A stretch of DNA of 64,000 bases, from positions 62,001 through 126,000 of the forward strand of contig CAIJPN010000024.1 in assembly GCA_903822545.1 (NCBI GenBank), in the 5' to 3' direction. A program made the position numbers and the translations under genes. The stretch comes from an uncultured Anaerolineae bacterium (GTDB taxonomy: Bacteria; Chloroflexota; Anaerolineae; Anaerolineales; Villigracilaceae). The notes beneath the pieces are model-generated. The model ran no database searches. It worked only from the letters and a program-made list of their open reading frames with translations, and had not been told where the DNA came from. The stretch's first letter is position 1. Each line of letters starts with the position of its first letter. Of the stretch, positions 32,070-40,950 are shown in pieces.

Positions 32070-32452
32070 ATCTCTCCTGGATGTATGCAATGCCGCGTCT
32101 GACGCGCATTGCCGGGTAAAAGGCTGGCCCCTCATGGGCCATTGGACAAAATTGCATGACGAATTCGGCTCGCAGACATCCAGTTATCGGGTTCCATTGC
32201 CCACACTCTGTTTGTTCTAATGCCAGTCTTCGTACATGTTCTTTTTAATTTTATCACTTTATTGGGGATATTTAAAAAATTCGTATGTCTCTCTAACAAT
32301 TAGCCTGGGATGCGCCATGTCAAAACAATATTTTGTGTTGCTTTTATGAAAAATAGGGCAGGCAACCCGTCAAGAGTTTTATAAACTGGCCGCTTATAAT
32401 CAGGGGGCCCGGCAGGCCTTGCCGGAGACAAATAGAATTCCCGAGGCTGCCC
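32070..32452 (-). promoter_or_regulatory. Long 5' leader of the RRM gene
   Basis: About 380 bp with no gene. Reading on the minus strand, GCAATGCCGCGTC and GACGCGCATTGC (32087-32112, with a single bulge) form a stable hairpin 18 bases before the start, and GGCCC/GGGCC lies further upstream. A TAAAAT-type -10 candidate is near 32250 but without a convincing -35. Layout resembles the long structured leaders of cold-shock RNA-binding proteins (inference). Confidence 0.45.
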
Positions 32453-33643
32453 ATGCACTTCATCAATCGTATCCAAAAATCATCCCGCGAACTGCTGATT
32501 TTCGCCAGCGCCGCACTGGCACTTGGCATGGCATTCAGCATCATCGATTCAACCTTCAACAACTTCCTTAACACCGAATTCGCATTAGATGGCTTCCAGC
32601 GTTCATTCCTTGAGTTCCCGCGCGAGCTGCCAGGGTTCCTGGTGGTATTCGTCTCGGCAGCCCTGTGGTTCCTGTGTTCACGGCGATTAAGCGTAGTTGC
32701 CATGCTCTTAGGCGCAGTTGGCGCGCTGCTGATCGGCTTTGCATCAGCCAGCTACAACCTGATGCTGGTCTGGCTATTCATCTACAGCATGGGCAACCAC
32801 CTGTTCATGCCGCTGGCAGCCACCATCGGCATGGAACTGGCGCGCGAAGGCCAGGACGGGCGCCGATTGGGACAACTGAATGCCATCCGCAACTTCGCCA
32901 CCATCCTGGGCAGCTTCCTGGTTTTCCTGGGCTTCAAATATCTTGGATTTACCTTCCAGCACACCTTTGCGATTTCTGCCACCCTGTTGGGGGTTGCCGC
33001 CCTGCTGCTTTTTTCGATGAAACCCGAACCTGTCACCGAAAAACGAAAATTTTTACAACTCCACAAAGAATACCGACTCTACTACGTGCTCAACATCCTA
33101 TCAGGCGCGCGCAAACAGCTTTTCATCACCTTTGCACCCTGGGTGCTGGTCAGCGTCTTACAGCAGCCGACCCAGATCATGGCAACCCTCTACACCCTGG
33201 GCGGAGTCATTGGCATCCTATTCCAACCGCTCCTGGGCTGGGCCATAGATAAATTTGGTGAACGCATTGTCCTGGCATCCGAAGCAGTCATCCTGGTGTT
33301 TGTGTGCTTTGGCTACGGGTTCGCCAAATTCATCTTCCCTGCGAATATCGCTTTCCTGGTTGTGTGCGCCTGCTTCCTGCTCGACCAGATGATTTTCTCT
33401 GTCAGCATGGCGCGCGCCACCTACATGAAAAAGATCGCCATCCAGCCAGACCACATACAACCCGCGCTGACCGCTGCCGTAACCATTGACCACATTTTTT
33501 CCATCCTGGCAGCGCTGGTGGGTGGCATCATCTGGAATACCTTCGGTTTCCAATATGTGTTCATCTTTGGGGTTGTACTGGCAATCATCAACTTTTTCAC
33601 CGCGCTGCGGGTGCGCATCCCCACCCTGGCGCGCGGCGACTAA
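32453..33643 (+). CDS. MFS transporter
   Basis: 396 residues, 12 membrane segments. The loop between TM2 and TM3 region FVSAALWFLCSRRLSVVAMLLGAVGAL and the paired GQLNAIRNFATILGSFLVFLG fit the major facilitator fold; FPRELPGFLVV resembles the start of TM2. The central cytoplasmic loop (KPEPVTEKRKFLQLHKEYRL) joins the halves. Charge pattern suggests a small organic solute or drug exporter, but no substrate can be named. GAGG lies 8 bases before the ATG. Confidence 0.88.
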   Translation: MHFINRIQKSSRELLIFASAALALGMAFSIIDSTFNNFLNTEFALDGFQRSFLEFPRELPGFLVVFVSAALWFLCSRRLSVVAMLLGAVGALLIGFASASYNLMLVWLFIYSMGNHLFMPLAATIGMELAREGQDGRRLGQLNAIRNFATILGSFLVFLGFKYLGFTFQHTFAISATLLGVAALLLFSMKPEPVTEKRKFLQLHKEYRLYYVLNILSGARKQLFITFAPWVLVSVLQQPTQIMATLYTLGGVIGILFQPLLGWAIDKFGERIVLASEAVILVFVCFGYGFAKFIFPANIAFLVVCACFLLDQMIFSVSMARATYMKKIAIQPDHIQPALTAAVTIDHIFSILAALVGGIIWNTFGFQYVFIFGVVLAIINFFTALRVRIPTLARGD

Positions 33644-33650
33644 AAACGAA

Positions 33651-33686
33651 CGGGTGTTTCCTGGTTCGCCAACCGGGAAACACCCG
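33651..33686. terminator. Terminator between convergent MFS and LLM genes
   Basis: CGGGTGTTTCC (33651-33661) pairs with GGAAACACCCG (33676-33686); inside, GGTT pairs with AACC. A TTTTT run follows on the minus strand, so it serves mainly the LLM gene, and it may also end the MFS transcript. Confidence 0.8.
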
Positions 33687-33709
33687 CCCCAAAAATCCTG
33701 TAAAACCGA

Positions 33710-34735
33710 TCAACTATTAAATGCCTTAACCAACTCACGCCAAAAATCATCCTGTTCACCCGGCACAAACGGGATATAAAGCGTGATGCGATCTGCCAGG
33801 TTTGCAAAACGCTCCTTCAATGCCGCCGCCAGTTCTGAGGGGGTATCAGCCATCGTACAGAACGCAGAAAGCATATCATCACTCACCAGGCCAGGCATCT
33901 CGCCCCACTCGCCACGCGCCGCATGGAACGAAAGCCGTTCAGCGATCTCACCCCAACCATGCAGCTCAAAAACCGGCCTGTAAGAGGGTGTCGAAGCGTA
34001 AAACGAAACCTGCTGGCGGCAGAATTCGCGTTGTTCACGCGTAATGGCCGCAAAAGGCGAGGCCGCAATCGTCACATCGGCGCGTGTCCGCCCGGTTTTG
34101 GCTGCACCCTGCTCAATGGCAGGCAAGATCACCTCGCGCAGGTAGCGTTCACTGCTCAATGGGTGCGGCAAAAAACCCTCACACAACTCCCCGGCCAGCT
34201 TTGCCAGCCCGGTATTCACCCCCGCAATGTAGATGGGAACCGGCTTTTTCTTTTCAATAACGGATTCAGGCAGCGGCCCCGGGTTAAAAAAGGGCGACAT
34301 CAACGTCAGCTTATAGTGTTCACCACGATAATTTAGTTTTGTGCCGTTTTGCCAGCAATCCCAAAAAGCGCGAATGGATTCCACCTGCTCCCGCAGTTTT
34401 CCCGTTACCGAATCTGGCCACGGCATTCCAAAGCGCCGTTCGATATGCGCCTTCACCTGAGTCCCCAGCCCGAGCATGAATCGCCCCTGTGAGAGCGCTG
34501 CCAGATCCCAGGATGTGTAAGCCAGCGTAGCCGGGGAACGCCCAAACGACACCGCAATCCCGGTGCCCAATTCCAACCTGGAAGTGTGTTCCGCCGCCAG
34601 CGCCAACGGCAGGAACGGGTCATGCTGAGTTTCGGTAGACCACAGCCCGGCAAAATCGATCGCTTCAGCTGCCCTGGCAATCGCAGGCGCATCTGCCACG
34701 CGCGCCCAAGGGGGCAGAGATGCATCCAGTTTCAT
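33710..34735 (-). CDS. LLM class (F420-dependent-type) oxidoreductase
   Basis: 341 residues. TIM-barrel LLM features: AIDFAGLWSTETQHDPFLPLALAAEHTSRLELGTGIAV, YTSWDLAALSQGRFMLGLGTQVKAHIERRFG, and a FAAITREQREFCRQQV C-region. This fits the F420-dependent luciferase-like subgroup (often annotated as TIGR03617). It would transfer hydride from F420H2 to an alcohol, sugar or other substrate; F420 is common in Chloroflexota. Start ATG 34735 gives the barrel directly. Terminator at 33651-33686. Confidence 0.85.
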   Translation of the reverse strand: MKLDASLPPWARVADAPAIARAAEAIDFAGLWSTETQHDPFLPLALAAEHTSRLELGTGIAVSFGRSPATLAYTSWDLAALSQGRFMLGLGTQVKAHIERRFGMPWPDSVTGKLREQVESIRAFWDCWQNGTKLNYRGEHYKLTLMSPFFNPGPLPESVIEKKKPVPIYIAGVNTGLAKLAGELCEGFLPHPLSSERYLREVILPAIEQGAAKTGRTRADVTIAASPFAAITREQREFCRQQVSFYASTPSYRPVFELHGWGEIAERLSFHAARGEWGEMPGLVSDDMLSAFCTMADTPSELAAALKERFANLADRITLYIPFVPGEQDDFWRELVKAFNS

Positions 34736-34962
34736 TTTGACCTCCGTTTTGGGGAATGGGAAAAGTAAAGATAAGAAAACTTTACCACGAATTGACGAGG
34801 GAGGGCGTAAATCTACCGCGATTTTTTGGGTTTGCTAAAATATTACCCAATGGATGTTTGGCATTTCCTGCTCACACCCCGCACCTGGAAATAACCTGAG
34901 CCGCTGCGAACTCTTGGGTTAGTTGACCCCCCAATCGGGAACCCTTAGAGCAACATCTTCAG

Positions 34963-35000
34963 AAAAAAACCTGCGCCGGATTTCCGGCGCAGGTTTTTTT
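34963..35000. terminator. Strong terminator between LLM promoter and secreted protein
   Basis: AAAAAAACCTGCGCCGGA (34963-34980) pairs exactly with TCCGGCGCAGGTTTTTTT (34983-35000), with only a 2-base loop drawn. T-runs on both sides make it bidirectional; it ends the gene at 35016-35510. Confidence 0.9.
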
Positions 35001-35015
35001 TTCTAAAAACATCTT

Positions 35016-35510
35016 TTAGTAATTTCCACCGCCCTTGCCATTTCCACCAGCCCACATTGGGCGGCCAGTAGTGGCATCGCGGAAGGTATAAACCTGGCCA
35101 TTATCCATCGTAATGCTCATAGCGCTCAACAGGCCAGCCTGGTCGCCGGGGAAGGCTGTCACAGTCATTGCATCGCCAACCTGCGGGGCAAAACCGATGC
35201 TGGTGGCGTAATTGCTGTTCCCAACCTGCACTGCGATACTCTGTCCATCATCTGCCAGTACAGTCAATGTACCGTAGCTATATTCACTCACTGTACCGTG
35301 GAAAGTGCTTGCGCTGGCAAGGTTAGCCTGCGCCTGGGGGACACCCGATCCATCGGCCTGGCCGTTACCGCGGCCCTGACCGCCGCCAAAACCCTGCGAA
35401 ACGGAATTTGTTCCACCAGCTGCCTGTGCTCCAATCACATTGTAAGCCGCAGTTCCGATAGCAACCACCAGTACGGCAGTCAAAATCCCGATAAGAATAT
35501 TCTTGTACAT
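35016..35510 (-). CDS. Secreted small protein with glycine-rich linker
   Basis: 164 residues. Signal peptide-like N-terminus (ILIGILTAVLVVAIGTAAYN) with possible cleavage after AQA, then a low-complexity stretch SQGFGGGQGRGNGQADGSG, followed by a beta domain: TFHGTVSEYSYGTLTVLADD, GQSIAVQVGNSNYATSIGFA, VGDAMTVTAFPGD and GQVYTFRDATTGRPMWAGGN. The repeated GT-V ... V-x-V-G pattern suggests an OB-like extracytoplasmic fold. GGAG precedes the ATG at 35510. Divergent from the NapH-like gene, 367 bp away. Function unknown. Confidence 0.75.
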   Translation of the reverse strand: MYKNILIGILTAVLVVAIGTAAYNVIGAQAAGGTNSVSQGFGGGQGRGNGQADGSGVPQAQANLASASTFHGTVSEYSYGTLTVLADDGQSIAVQVGNSNYATSIGFAPQVGDAMTVTAFPGDQAGLLSAMSITMDNGQVYTFRDATTGRPMWAGGNGKGGGNY

Positions 35511-35877
35511 GATTTTCTCCTTTCCCGGACTTGCACCGGGATTGTTTTGAATGTTTGATTTTGGGTATAAGCTGCTTGTTTGCAGCTTTGAACCAATCTT
35601 ATCCACCCAATGTAAAGGGAATTTAAATTTTCGAACAAGAGTGCGCGAAATTTGTGACAGATTCGTCCTAAAAAATACATACTTATCCTACTTACTTTAG
35701 AACATAGATTTCCCCTACAATAATTTATTCTCACCAGTTTAAGGGAATCCAATTCATAGATCAATTTTGACACCCAGGTCAACCTTTACATTAGCTTTAT
35801 ATAAACTTTCAAAAGAGTGTACAAATAAAAATTACAATCCGAGCATATTCAACAAATCTATTTCATGGAGAGCCCGC
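35511..35877. promoter_or_regulatory. Divergent intergenic region with a TTGAC/GTCAA dyad
   Basis: About 370 bp between divergent genes. TTGAC (35767-35771) and GTCAA (35778-35782) form an exact dyad with a 6-base gap, about 95 bp before the NapH-like start. The spacing (N8 between TTGA and TCAA) differs from FNR sites, so an FNR call is not supported. A second partial dyad is in GGGAATTTAAATTTTC near 35618. Possible -35 TTGACA (35767-35772) but no good -10 at 17 bp. Confidence 0.35.
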
Positions 35878-36732
35878 ATGATCAAACTGTTTGGCAAACA
35901 AATTCGTATTTTCCGCCCCAGGAGCATCTGGATCCGCAAGGTTGTCCAGTGGTTCTTCTTCGCCTTTATCGCCCTGATCTCCATCAACCATACCCTGGTT
36001 GAAAGCGGGAGCGGTATCCCCTTCCTGGCGAGCGCCTCGCTGCATGCCTTGTGTCCATTTGGCGGCGTGGAGACGTTGTACACCTTCCTCGCCAGCGGTG
36101 TGCTGGTCAAAAAAGTCCATGATGCCTCGCTGGTATTGATGGGCATTGGCATTTTCCTGGCGGTGCTCTTTGGCCCCGCCTTCTGTGGTTGGATTTGCCC
36201 GCTGGGTACCATCCAGGAATTTGTCTCTGGTTTTGGCAAGAAGTATTTACGCCGCCGCTTCAACCATTTTGTGCCTTTCAAGCTTGATCAGGTTCTACGC
36301 TATGCCCGCTACGCTGTGCTGGTCTGGGTGATCTATGTGACTGCCACCAGCAGTACGCTCATTTTTGAAGCCTACGACCCCTATTTTGCCCTGTTCAATT
36401 TCTGGAGCGCAGAAGTTGCACCCACCGCACTCGCCATTCTCGGTATTACGCTGGTGCTATCGTTCTTTGTTGAACGACCCTGGTGCAAATATGCCTGCCC
36501 TTATGGTGCCTTCCTGGGCGTCTTCAACCTGTTCCGCATCTTCAGCATTAAACGCGCCGAATCCACCTGCAAAGCCGATGGTGCCTGCTCCATCATGTGC
36601 CCGATGAACATCCAGGTTGATACCAAAACGGTGATACGCGATCACCAGTGCATCTCCTGCCTGGAATGTACATCTGAAGCGATCTGCCCCGTTGCCAAAA
36701 CTGTTATCTTCACCAGTGGAAGTGTGAAATGA
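35878..36732 (+). CDS. NapH-like 4Fe-4S membrane protein
   Basis: 284 residues. Four to five membrane segments (e.g. VVQWFFFAFIALISINHTLV), the cytoplasmic loop FCGWICPLGTIQEFV and CKYACPYGAFLGVFNL, each a C-x3-CP motif, and a C-terminal ferredoxin-like tail with CKADGACSIMCPMNIQVD and CISCLECTSEAICPV. This is the NapH/MauN/CcoG-related family that passes electrons across the membrane, often from quinol or to a periplasmic oxidoreductase. Start chosen at ATG 35878 behind GGAGA; the upstream in-frame ATG has no site. Next gene overlaps by 4 bp. Confidence 0.85.
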   Translation: MIKLFGKQIRIFRPRSIWIRKVVQWFFFAFIALISINHTLVESGSGIPFLASASLHALCPFGGVETLYTFLASGVLVKKVHDASLVLMGIGIFLAVLFGPAFCGWICPLGTIQEFVSGFGKKYLRRRFNHFVPFKLDQVLRYARYAVLVWVIYVTATSSTLIFEAYDPYFALFNFWSAEVAPTALAILGITLVLSFFVERPWCKYACPYGAFLGVFNLFRIFSIKRAESTCKADGACSIMCPMNIQVDTKTVIRDHQCISCLECTSEAICPVAKTVIFTSGSVK

Positions 36733-37502
36733 CCATCAACTCCAAAACCCTTGCTGCCCTGCTGGTAATCATCCTGTTCGGCGGGATCATGGCCTCATCC
36801 ACCCTGGGCTGGTGGACAACCGAATCGACCAAAGAACCGGTCAAATTCAGCGAAGGTGAGTATGCCGGGCAGGCCAACCCCGCTGACATCCGTGGCTCCT
36901 ACACTTTTGGCGATGTTGCCAACGCCTTCGATGTAACCCCTGCTGTCCTGGCGCAAGCCTTTGGCATCACAGAAGGCGACCCGGCGGCATTCTCCCTCAA
37001 AGAATTGGAAACCATCTACGCCGACAGCCCGCTCGAAATTGGAACCGGCTCTGTGCGCCTCTTTGTGGCCTTCTACACCGGGCTACCCTATGACCTGGCC
37101 ACCGCCGAAGAAACCTACCTGCCCCAGGCCGCCACGGATATCCTGCTCGAAAAAGGCAACCTCGACGCTGAACGTCTCGCCTTTGTAGAAACACATACCA
37201 TCACCCCCGGCATGGAAGCCTCCACACCTGAAGCACCATCCACCCCCGAGGCTGCCACCACCCCCGCAGCCGAATCCACCGAACACACCACCGCTACAGT
37301 AGAACCATACGTCATCAAGGGCAAAACCACTTTCGCCGACCTGCTCAGTTGGGGCGTGCCACAAGCTGAAATTGAAAAGCTGATTGGCGCAGCCCTCCCT
37401 GATCCAACCATGCTGATTAAAGACTATGCAACCGCAAAAAGCCTCGATTTCGAAGTGCTCAAACCGGCTTTGCAAGCCGAAGTAGACAAAGTCAAAAAAT
37501 AA
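36729..37502 (+). CDS. Membrane-anchored protein with duplicated helical module
   Basis: 257 residues. One N-terminal anchor (LAALLVIILFGGIMASSTLG), then two similar modules: DIRGSYTFGDVANAFDVTP (residues 54-72) followed by LAQAFGI, and VIKGKTTFADLLSWGVPQAE (residues 195-214) followed by EKLIGA. Both read I-x-G-x-T-F-x-D-x4-x-V-P, an internal repeat seen in proteins that accompany NapH-like ferredoxin proteins in Chloroflexota. A Pro/Thr/Ala linker lies between. It probably works outside the membrane with the NapH-like partner. Function unknown. Confidence 0.7.
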   Translation: MTINSKTLAALLVIILFGGIMASSTLGWWTTESTKEPVKFSEGEYAGQANPADIRGSYTFGDVANAFDVTPAVLAQAFGITEGDPAAFSLKELETIYADSPLEIGTGSVRLFVAFYTGLPYDLATAEETYLPQAATDILLEKGNLDAERLAFVETHTITPGMEASTPEAPSTPEAATTPAAESTEHTTATVEPYVIKGKTTFADLLSWGVPQAEIEKLIGAALPDPTMLIKDYATAKSLDFEVLKPALQAEVDKVKK

Positions 37503-37522
37503 ACACTAAAAATTCACCATAG

Positions 37523-37573
37523 TTGCCTGTAAATCAAAACGTGCCCATCTGGCGCGTTTTGATTTACAGGCAA
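37523..37573 (+). terminator. Hairpin between NapH-like pair and cytochrome b
   Basis: TTGCCTGTAAATCAAAACG (37523-37541) pairs exactly with CGTTTTGATTTACAGGCAA (37555-37573). A 19-bp stem with a 13-base loop; AAAACA follows on the plus strand, not a U-run, so it may be a processing site or repeat as much as a terminator. Confidence 0.6.
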
Positions 37574-37694
37574 AACATCCCCGGTGATTTACCAAAACTT
37601 CACATTTTCTTCGTCTTGTGTACAAATTAAGTTGATAAAACATCCTCATTCAACACATCACCACTTACGATTTACCCATCACCGCAAGGAACCT

Positions 37695-39101
37695 ATGACC
37701 GACGAACTTCCCCCCACTCCCGAACCATCCATCTTTGAACGGATGCGCACCCGCCTGACCCCCGATGGCGTCCCCAGTGATGATCGGGGCCGCATGCGCA
37801 TGGTGGTTGACAGTCTGATCTTACACCTGCACCCCACCAAAATCCCTGACCGCACCCTGCGCTGGACCTACACCTGGGGACTGGGCGGGCTGGCCGCCGT
37901 ACTGATGATGGTGCTGGCCCTGACCGGCGTTGTCCTGCTCAACAACTACACCCCCGCCGCCCCGCAGGCCTACCTCGACATTCTCGAACTCAACAGCAAC
38001 GTCTGGTTTGGCGAACTGATGCGCAACCTGCATCACTGGAGCGCTAACCTGCTAATCATCGTCGCAGTTCTGCACCTGATCCGCGTTTTCATCACCGGCG
38101 CATACCGCCCGCCCCGCGAACTGAACTGGCTGCTGGGAATGTTGATGCTCATCCTGGTGCTGGCATCCAACTTCACCGGCTACCTGCTCCCCTGGGATCA
38201 ACTGGCCTACTGGGCCATCACTGTCGGTACCAGCATCATCAGCTACCTACCCATCATCGGCAACTGGCTCACCCGCCTTATCCTCGGCGGCCCAGAAGTC
38301 GGCCCCAACACCCTGCTCAACTTCTACTCGATGCACATCGCGCTCATCCCGCTCGCCATCTTCGGGATCATGTCCTACCACTTCTGGCGCGTGCGCAAAG
38401 ATGGCGGCCTGAGCATCCCCAAAAGCCTGGATGAATCCGAATCCGGGGCAGAAATCAAGCTGGAACGGTTAACCACCATCCCGAACCTGGTTCAAAAAGA
38501 ACTCATCTACGCCATCGCCTGGGTCGCTGCGCTATTGATCTTTGCCATGCTGGTGCCAGCCCCGCTCGAAAGCATCGCCAACCCCGATCTTTCTCCCAAT
38601 CCAGCCAAAGCACCCTGGTACTTCATGGGCCTGCAGGAGATGCTGCTACACTTTCACCCGCTCGTAGGAGCCATCCTCATTCCCGGCCTGGTGATATTGG
38701 GAATTTTCCTGCTCCCATTCTTTGACCTGAACCCCAGAAATGTCGGCGTCTACTTCCGCTCCCGCCGTGGGCGCGCCCTGACGCTGCTTGCCGCTGGGAT
38801 TGCATTGATCGCCACCCCGGCCTGGGTGCTGCTCGATGAATACCTGCTCGACTGGACCGGCTGGCTGCCATCCTGGCCGAGCCTCATCTCAAACGGCTTG
38901 ATCCCGCTCCTGGTCATCACCATCCCGCTCATCCTGCTCGACGATTGGGTTAGAAAATCCTTCCAGGCAGACACTGAAGAGCGCGTGTTGTTCATCGCCA
39001 CATTCATCTTCACCGCCTTCATCATCCTGACCATCACCGGCATCTTCTTCCGCGGCCCCGGCATGGCACTGTACTTGCCGTGGAATATGCCCACACATTA
39101 G
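37695..39101 (+). CDS. Cytochrome b (fused b6/subunit IV type), complex I of two
   Basis: 468 residues, both the b6-like N-domain and subunit IV-like C-domain in one chain. Heme ligands: HHWSANLLIIVAVLHLIRVF (H-H spacing 14) and SMHIALIPLAIFGIMSYHFW (H-H spacing 15, a b6f feature). The Q-site loop is KAPWYFMGLQEM (PWYF in place of PEWY). The C-terminus FRGPGMALYLPWNMP matches the C-terminus of the paralogous subunit IV at 57365. Start is ATG 37695 with GGAACC upstream; the alternative upstream start is less likely. Next: Rieske and triheme c. Confidence 0.92.
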   Translation: MTDELPPTPEPSIFERMRTRLTPDGVPSDDRGRMRMVVDSLILHLHPTKIPDRTLRWTYTWGLGGLAAVLMMVLALTGVVLLNNYTPAAPQAYLDILELNSNVWFGELMRNLHHWSANLLIIVAVLHLIRVFITGAYRPPRELNWLLGMLMLILVLASNFTGYLLPWDQLAYWAITVGTSIISYLPIIGNWLTRLILGGPEVGPNTLLNFYSMHIALIPLAIFGIMSYHFWRVRKDGGLSIPKSLDESESGAEIKLERLTTIPNLVQKELIYAIAWVAALLIFAMLVPAPLESIANPDLSPNPAKAPWYFMGLQEMLLHFHPLVGAILIPGLVILGIFLLPFFDLNPRNVGVYFRSRRGRALTLLAAGIALIATPAWVLLDEYLLDWTGWLPSWPSLISNGLIPLLVITIPLILLDDWVRKSFQADTEERVLFIATFIFTAFIILTITGIFFRGPGMALYLPWNMPTH

Positions 39102-39149
39102 TGATCAGTTTCCATCCCATAACACTGATTACTGAAAACGGAGTTCCCC

Positions 39150-39635
39150 ATGCCTGACCCCACCCCATCCACCTCCCGCCGCGACTTTCTCAAGCTGACC
39201 TGGGCCTTCTTCGGCGCTGCCGCCGCAGTGGAAACCGCAGGCATCTTCATCACCTATCTCCAGCCCCGCCTGGCCGAAGGCGAATTCGGCTCGATCATCA
39301 ACGCCGGGCTGGTCGATGACTTCCCGCCCAACTCAGTCACCCACCTCACCAACGGACGTTTCTACATCGTCCGGTTGGCCGACGGCGGCTTCCTGTCAAT
39401 CTATCACCGCTGCACCCACCTCGGCTGCACCGTGCCCTGGGACGAAACCCAGCAAAAGTTCATCTGCCCCTGTCACAGTTCCGAGTTCGACCGCCAGGGC
39501 CTGGTCACCAACCCACCTGCCCCGCGCCCACTTGACTTGTTCAAAGTCTCCATCGTTGATGGCAGTGTAATGGTCGACACCGCCGTGCCCATCCAGCGCC
39601 AATCCTACGAAACCGCGCAGGTGATTTACCCGTAA
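39150..39635 (+). CDS. Rieske iron-sulfur protein (module I)
   Basis: 161 residues. A TAT-like N-terminus (SRRDFLKLTWAFFGAAAAVE) with one membrane span, then the [2Fe-2S] binding box YHRCTHLGCTVPWDE and FICPCHSSEFDRQGLV (C-T-H-x-G-C and C-P-C-H), followed by PRPLDLFKV. It moves electrons from quinol at cytochrome b to the c-type heme partner. The operon order cyt b-Rieske-triheme c is repeated at 56601-59812. Confidence 0.95.
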   Translation: MPDPTPSTSRRDFLKLTWAFFGAAAAVETAGIFITYLQPRLAEGEFGSIINAGLVDDFPPNSVTHLTNGRFYIVRLADGGFLSIYHRCTHLGCTVPWDETQQKFICPCHSSEFDRQGLVTNPPAPRPLDLFKVSIVDGSVMVDTAVPIQRQSYETAQVIYP

Positions 39636-39670
39636 GACTGGCTTAAGCCTGTCCCCACACCGAGGCATTT

Positions 39671-40885
39671 ATGACCGAAACTCGTTCCCACCGTCTTGAA
39701 ATCCTGATCGGCACCATCGCCACCGGCCTCATCGTCCTGGCCCTGGGGCTGTACATCCTGTTTGAGCCTGCCCGCGTCCAATCCGCCGGGCAAGATATCC
39801 TCCACGTTCAACTGGACGATGCCATGAGCCTGTATGCCGAAAACTGCGCCGTCTGTCACGGCCTGCAAGGCGAAGGCATCGGCTCCATCCCGCCGCTCGA
39901 CAACCCCGCCCTGCGCACCATGACCGCCGACGATCTGTTCAAAACCATCTCGCGCGGGCGTTTCAACACCGCCATGCCCGCCTGGAGCCAGTCAGATGGC
40001 GGTCCGCTCAGCGACTACCAGGTCAATGAAATGGTGCAACTGGTGCAGTTCGGCGACTGGAACGCCACCAAAGACCGCGTCGTCAACCTGGGGCTGGCCC
40101 CGCTCGTGCCATTCACCACCGAACCAGACCCAGCCCTGTTCGAACAGATCGGATCACTCCCCGATGGCGCGATCCTGCAAACCGCCATCAAAATATTCGC
40201 GGCAGAGTGTGTTTCCTGTCACGGCGCAGATGGCCTCGGCACCAAAATCGCCCCGGCACTCAACGACCCCCTCATCCGAGAGAAAACTGCCGAGGAGTTA
40301 AACCGCACCGTGACTCTTGGCCGCGCCGGAACCCTGATGGCTGGCTGGAACAACGTTCTCGCCCCCGAGGAGATTTCCGCCATGGTGACTCTCATCCAAC
40401 GCTGGAACGAAATCCCGCTCGGAACCATCCCCGCCCCCAACGTGCCGATCGCCACCACTACCGAATCCATCGCCAAAGGCAGTGACCTGTTCATCGCCAA
40501 CTGCTCGCGTTGTCACGGCCCCACCGGGCAGGGTACCCCTCGCGCGCCTGCGCTCAACGTCAAATCCGTCCTGACCACCACCAGCGACCAGGCCCTGCTC
40601 CAAATCATCACCAACGGCGTACCGGGAACAGCCATGCCCGCCTGGGGCAACCGCATGGCCGATGCTGATCTCCAGGCCATTGTCGGATTCATCCGCCAGT
40701 GGGAAGCCACCGCTCCCGAAGTGGCCCAACCGACTGTCGGCGTAGGCGGCCCGCCCTGGCGCCAGGCTGCCACCCAAACGGTGAAAGCCGCCCTCGATTG
40801 GCGCGTCCTGCTTGGGTTGACCATCCTGCTGGCAACTTCTTTCAGCCTGGTATCCATCGGATATACCGAACTTGTGAAAAAGTGA
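39671..40885 (+). CDS. Triheme c-type cytochrome (module I)
   Basis: 404 residues. Three heme-c motifs: CAVCHG (about residue 58), CVSCHG (179) and CSRCHG (277), each in a typical class I fold with G-x-G after the motif and distal Met-like positions such as TAMPAWSQ, TLMAGWNN and TAMPAWGN. An N-terminal membrane segment (IGTIATGLIVLALGLYIL) and a C-terminal one (LLGLTILLATSFSLVSIGY) anchor it. It accepts electrons from the Rieske centre and passes them towards an oxidase. Paralogous to the gene at 58661. Confidence 0.93.
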   Translation: MTETRSHRLEILIGTIATGLIVLALGLYILFEPARVQSAGQDILHVQLDDAMSLYAENCAVCHGLQGEGIGSIPPLDNPALRTMTADDLFKTISRGRFNTAMPAWSQSDGGPLSDYQVNEMVQLVQFGDWNATKDRVVNLGLAPLVPFTTEPDPALFEQIGSLPDGAILQTAIKIFAAECVSCHGADGLGTKIAPALNDPLIREKTAEELNRTVTLGRAGTLMAGWNNVLAPEEISAMVTLIQRWNEIPLGTIPAPNVPIATTTESIAKGSDLFIANCSRCHGPTGQGTPRAPALNVKSVLTTTSDQALLQIITNGVPGTAMPAWGNRMADADLQAIVGFIRQWEATAPEVAQPTVGVGGPPWRQAATQTVKAALDWRVLLGLTILLATSFSLVSIGYTELVKK

Positions 40886-40902
40886 TAATTCGCTCCAAAA
40901 AC

Positions 40903-40935
40903 AAAAACAGGGACTCACTGGTAGTCCCTGTTTTT
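40903..40935. terminator. Bidirectional terminator of module I
   Basis: AAAAACAGGGACT (40903-40915) pairs with AGTCCCTGTTTTT (40923-40935); T-runs on both strands. It separates the triheme gene from the convergent thioredoxin gene. Confidence 0.9.
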
Positions 40936-40950
40936 ATTGAGAGAAATTAT

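Noticed and set aside
35767-35782. TTGAC-N6-GTCAA dyad as an FNR site
   Set aside because: FNR sites need six bases between TTGA and TCAA; here there are eight. Kept only as an unassigned dyad.
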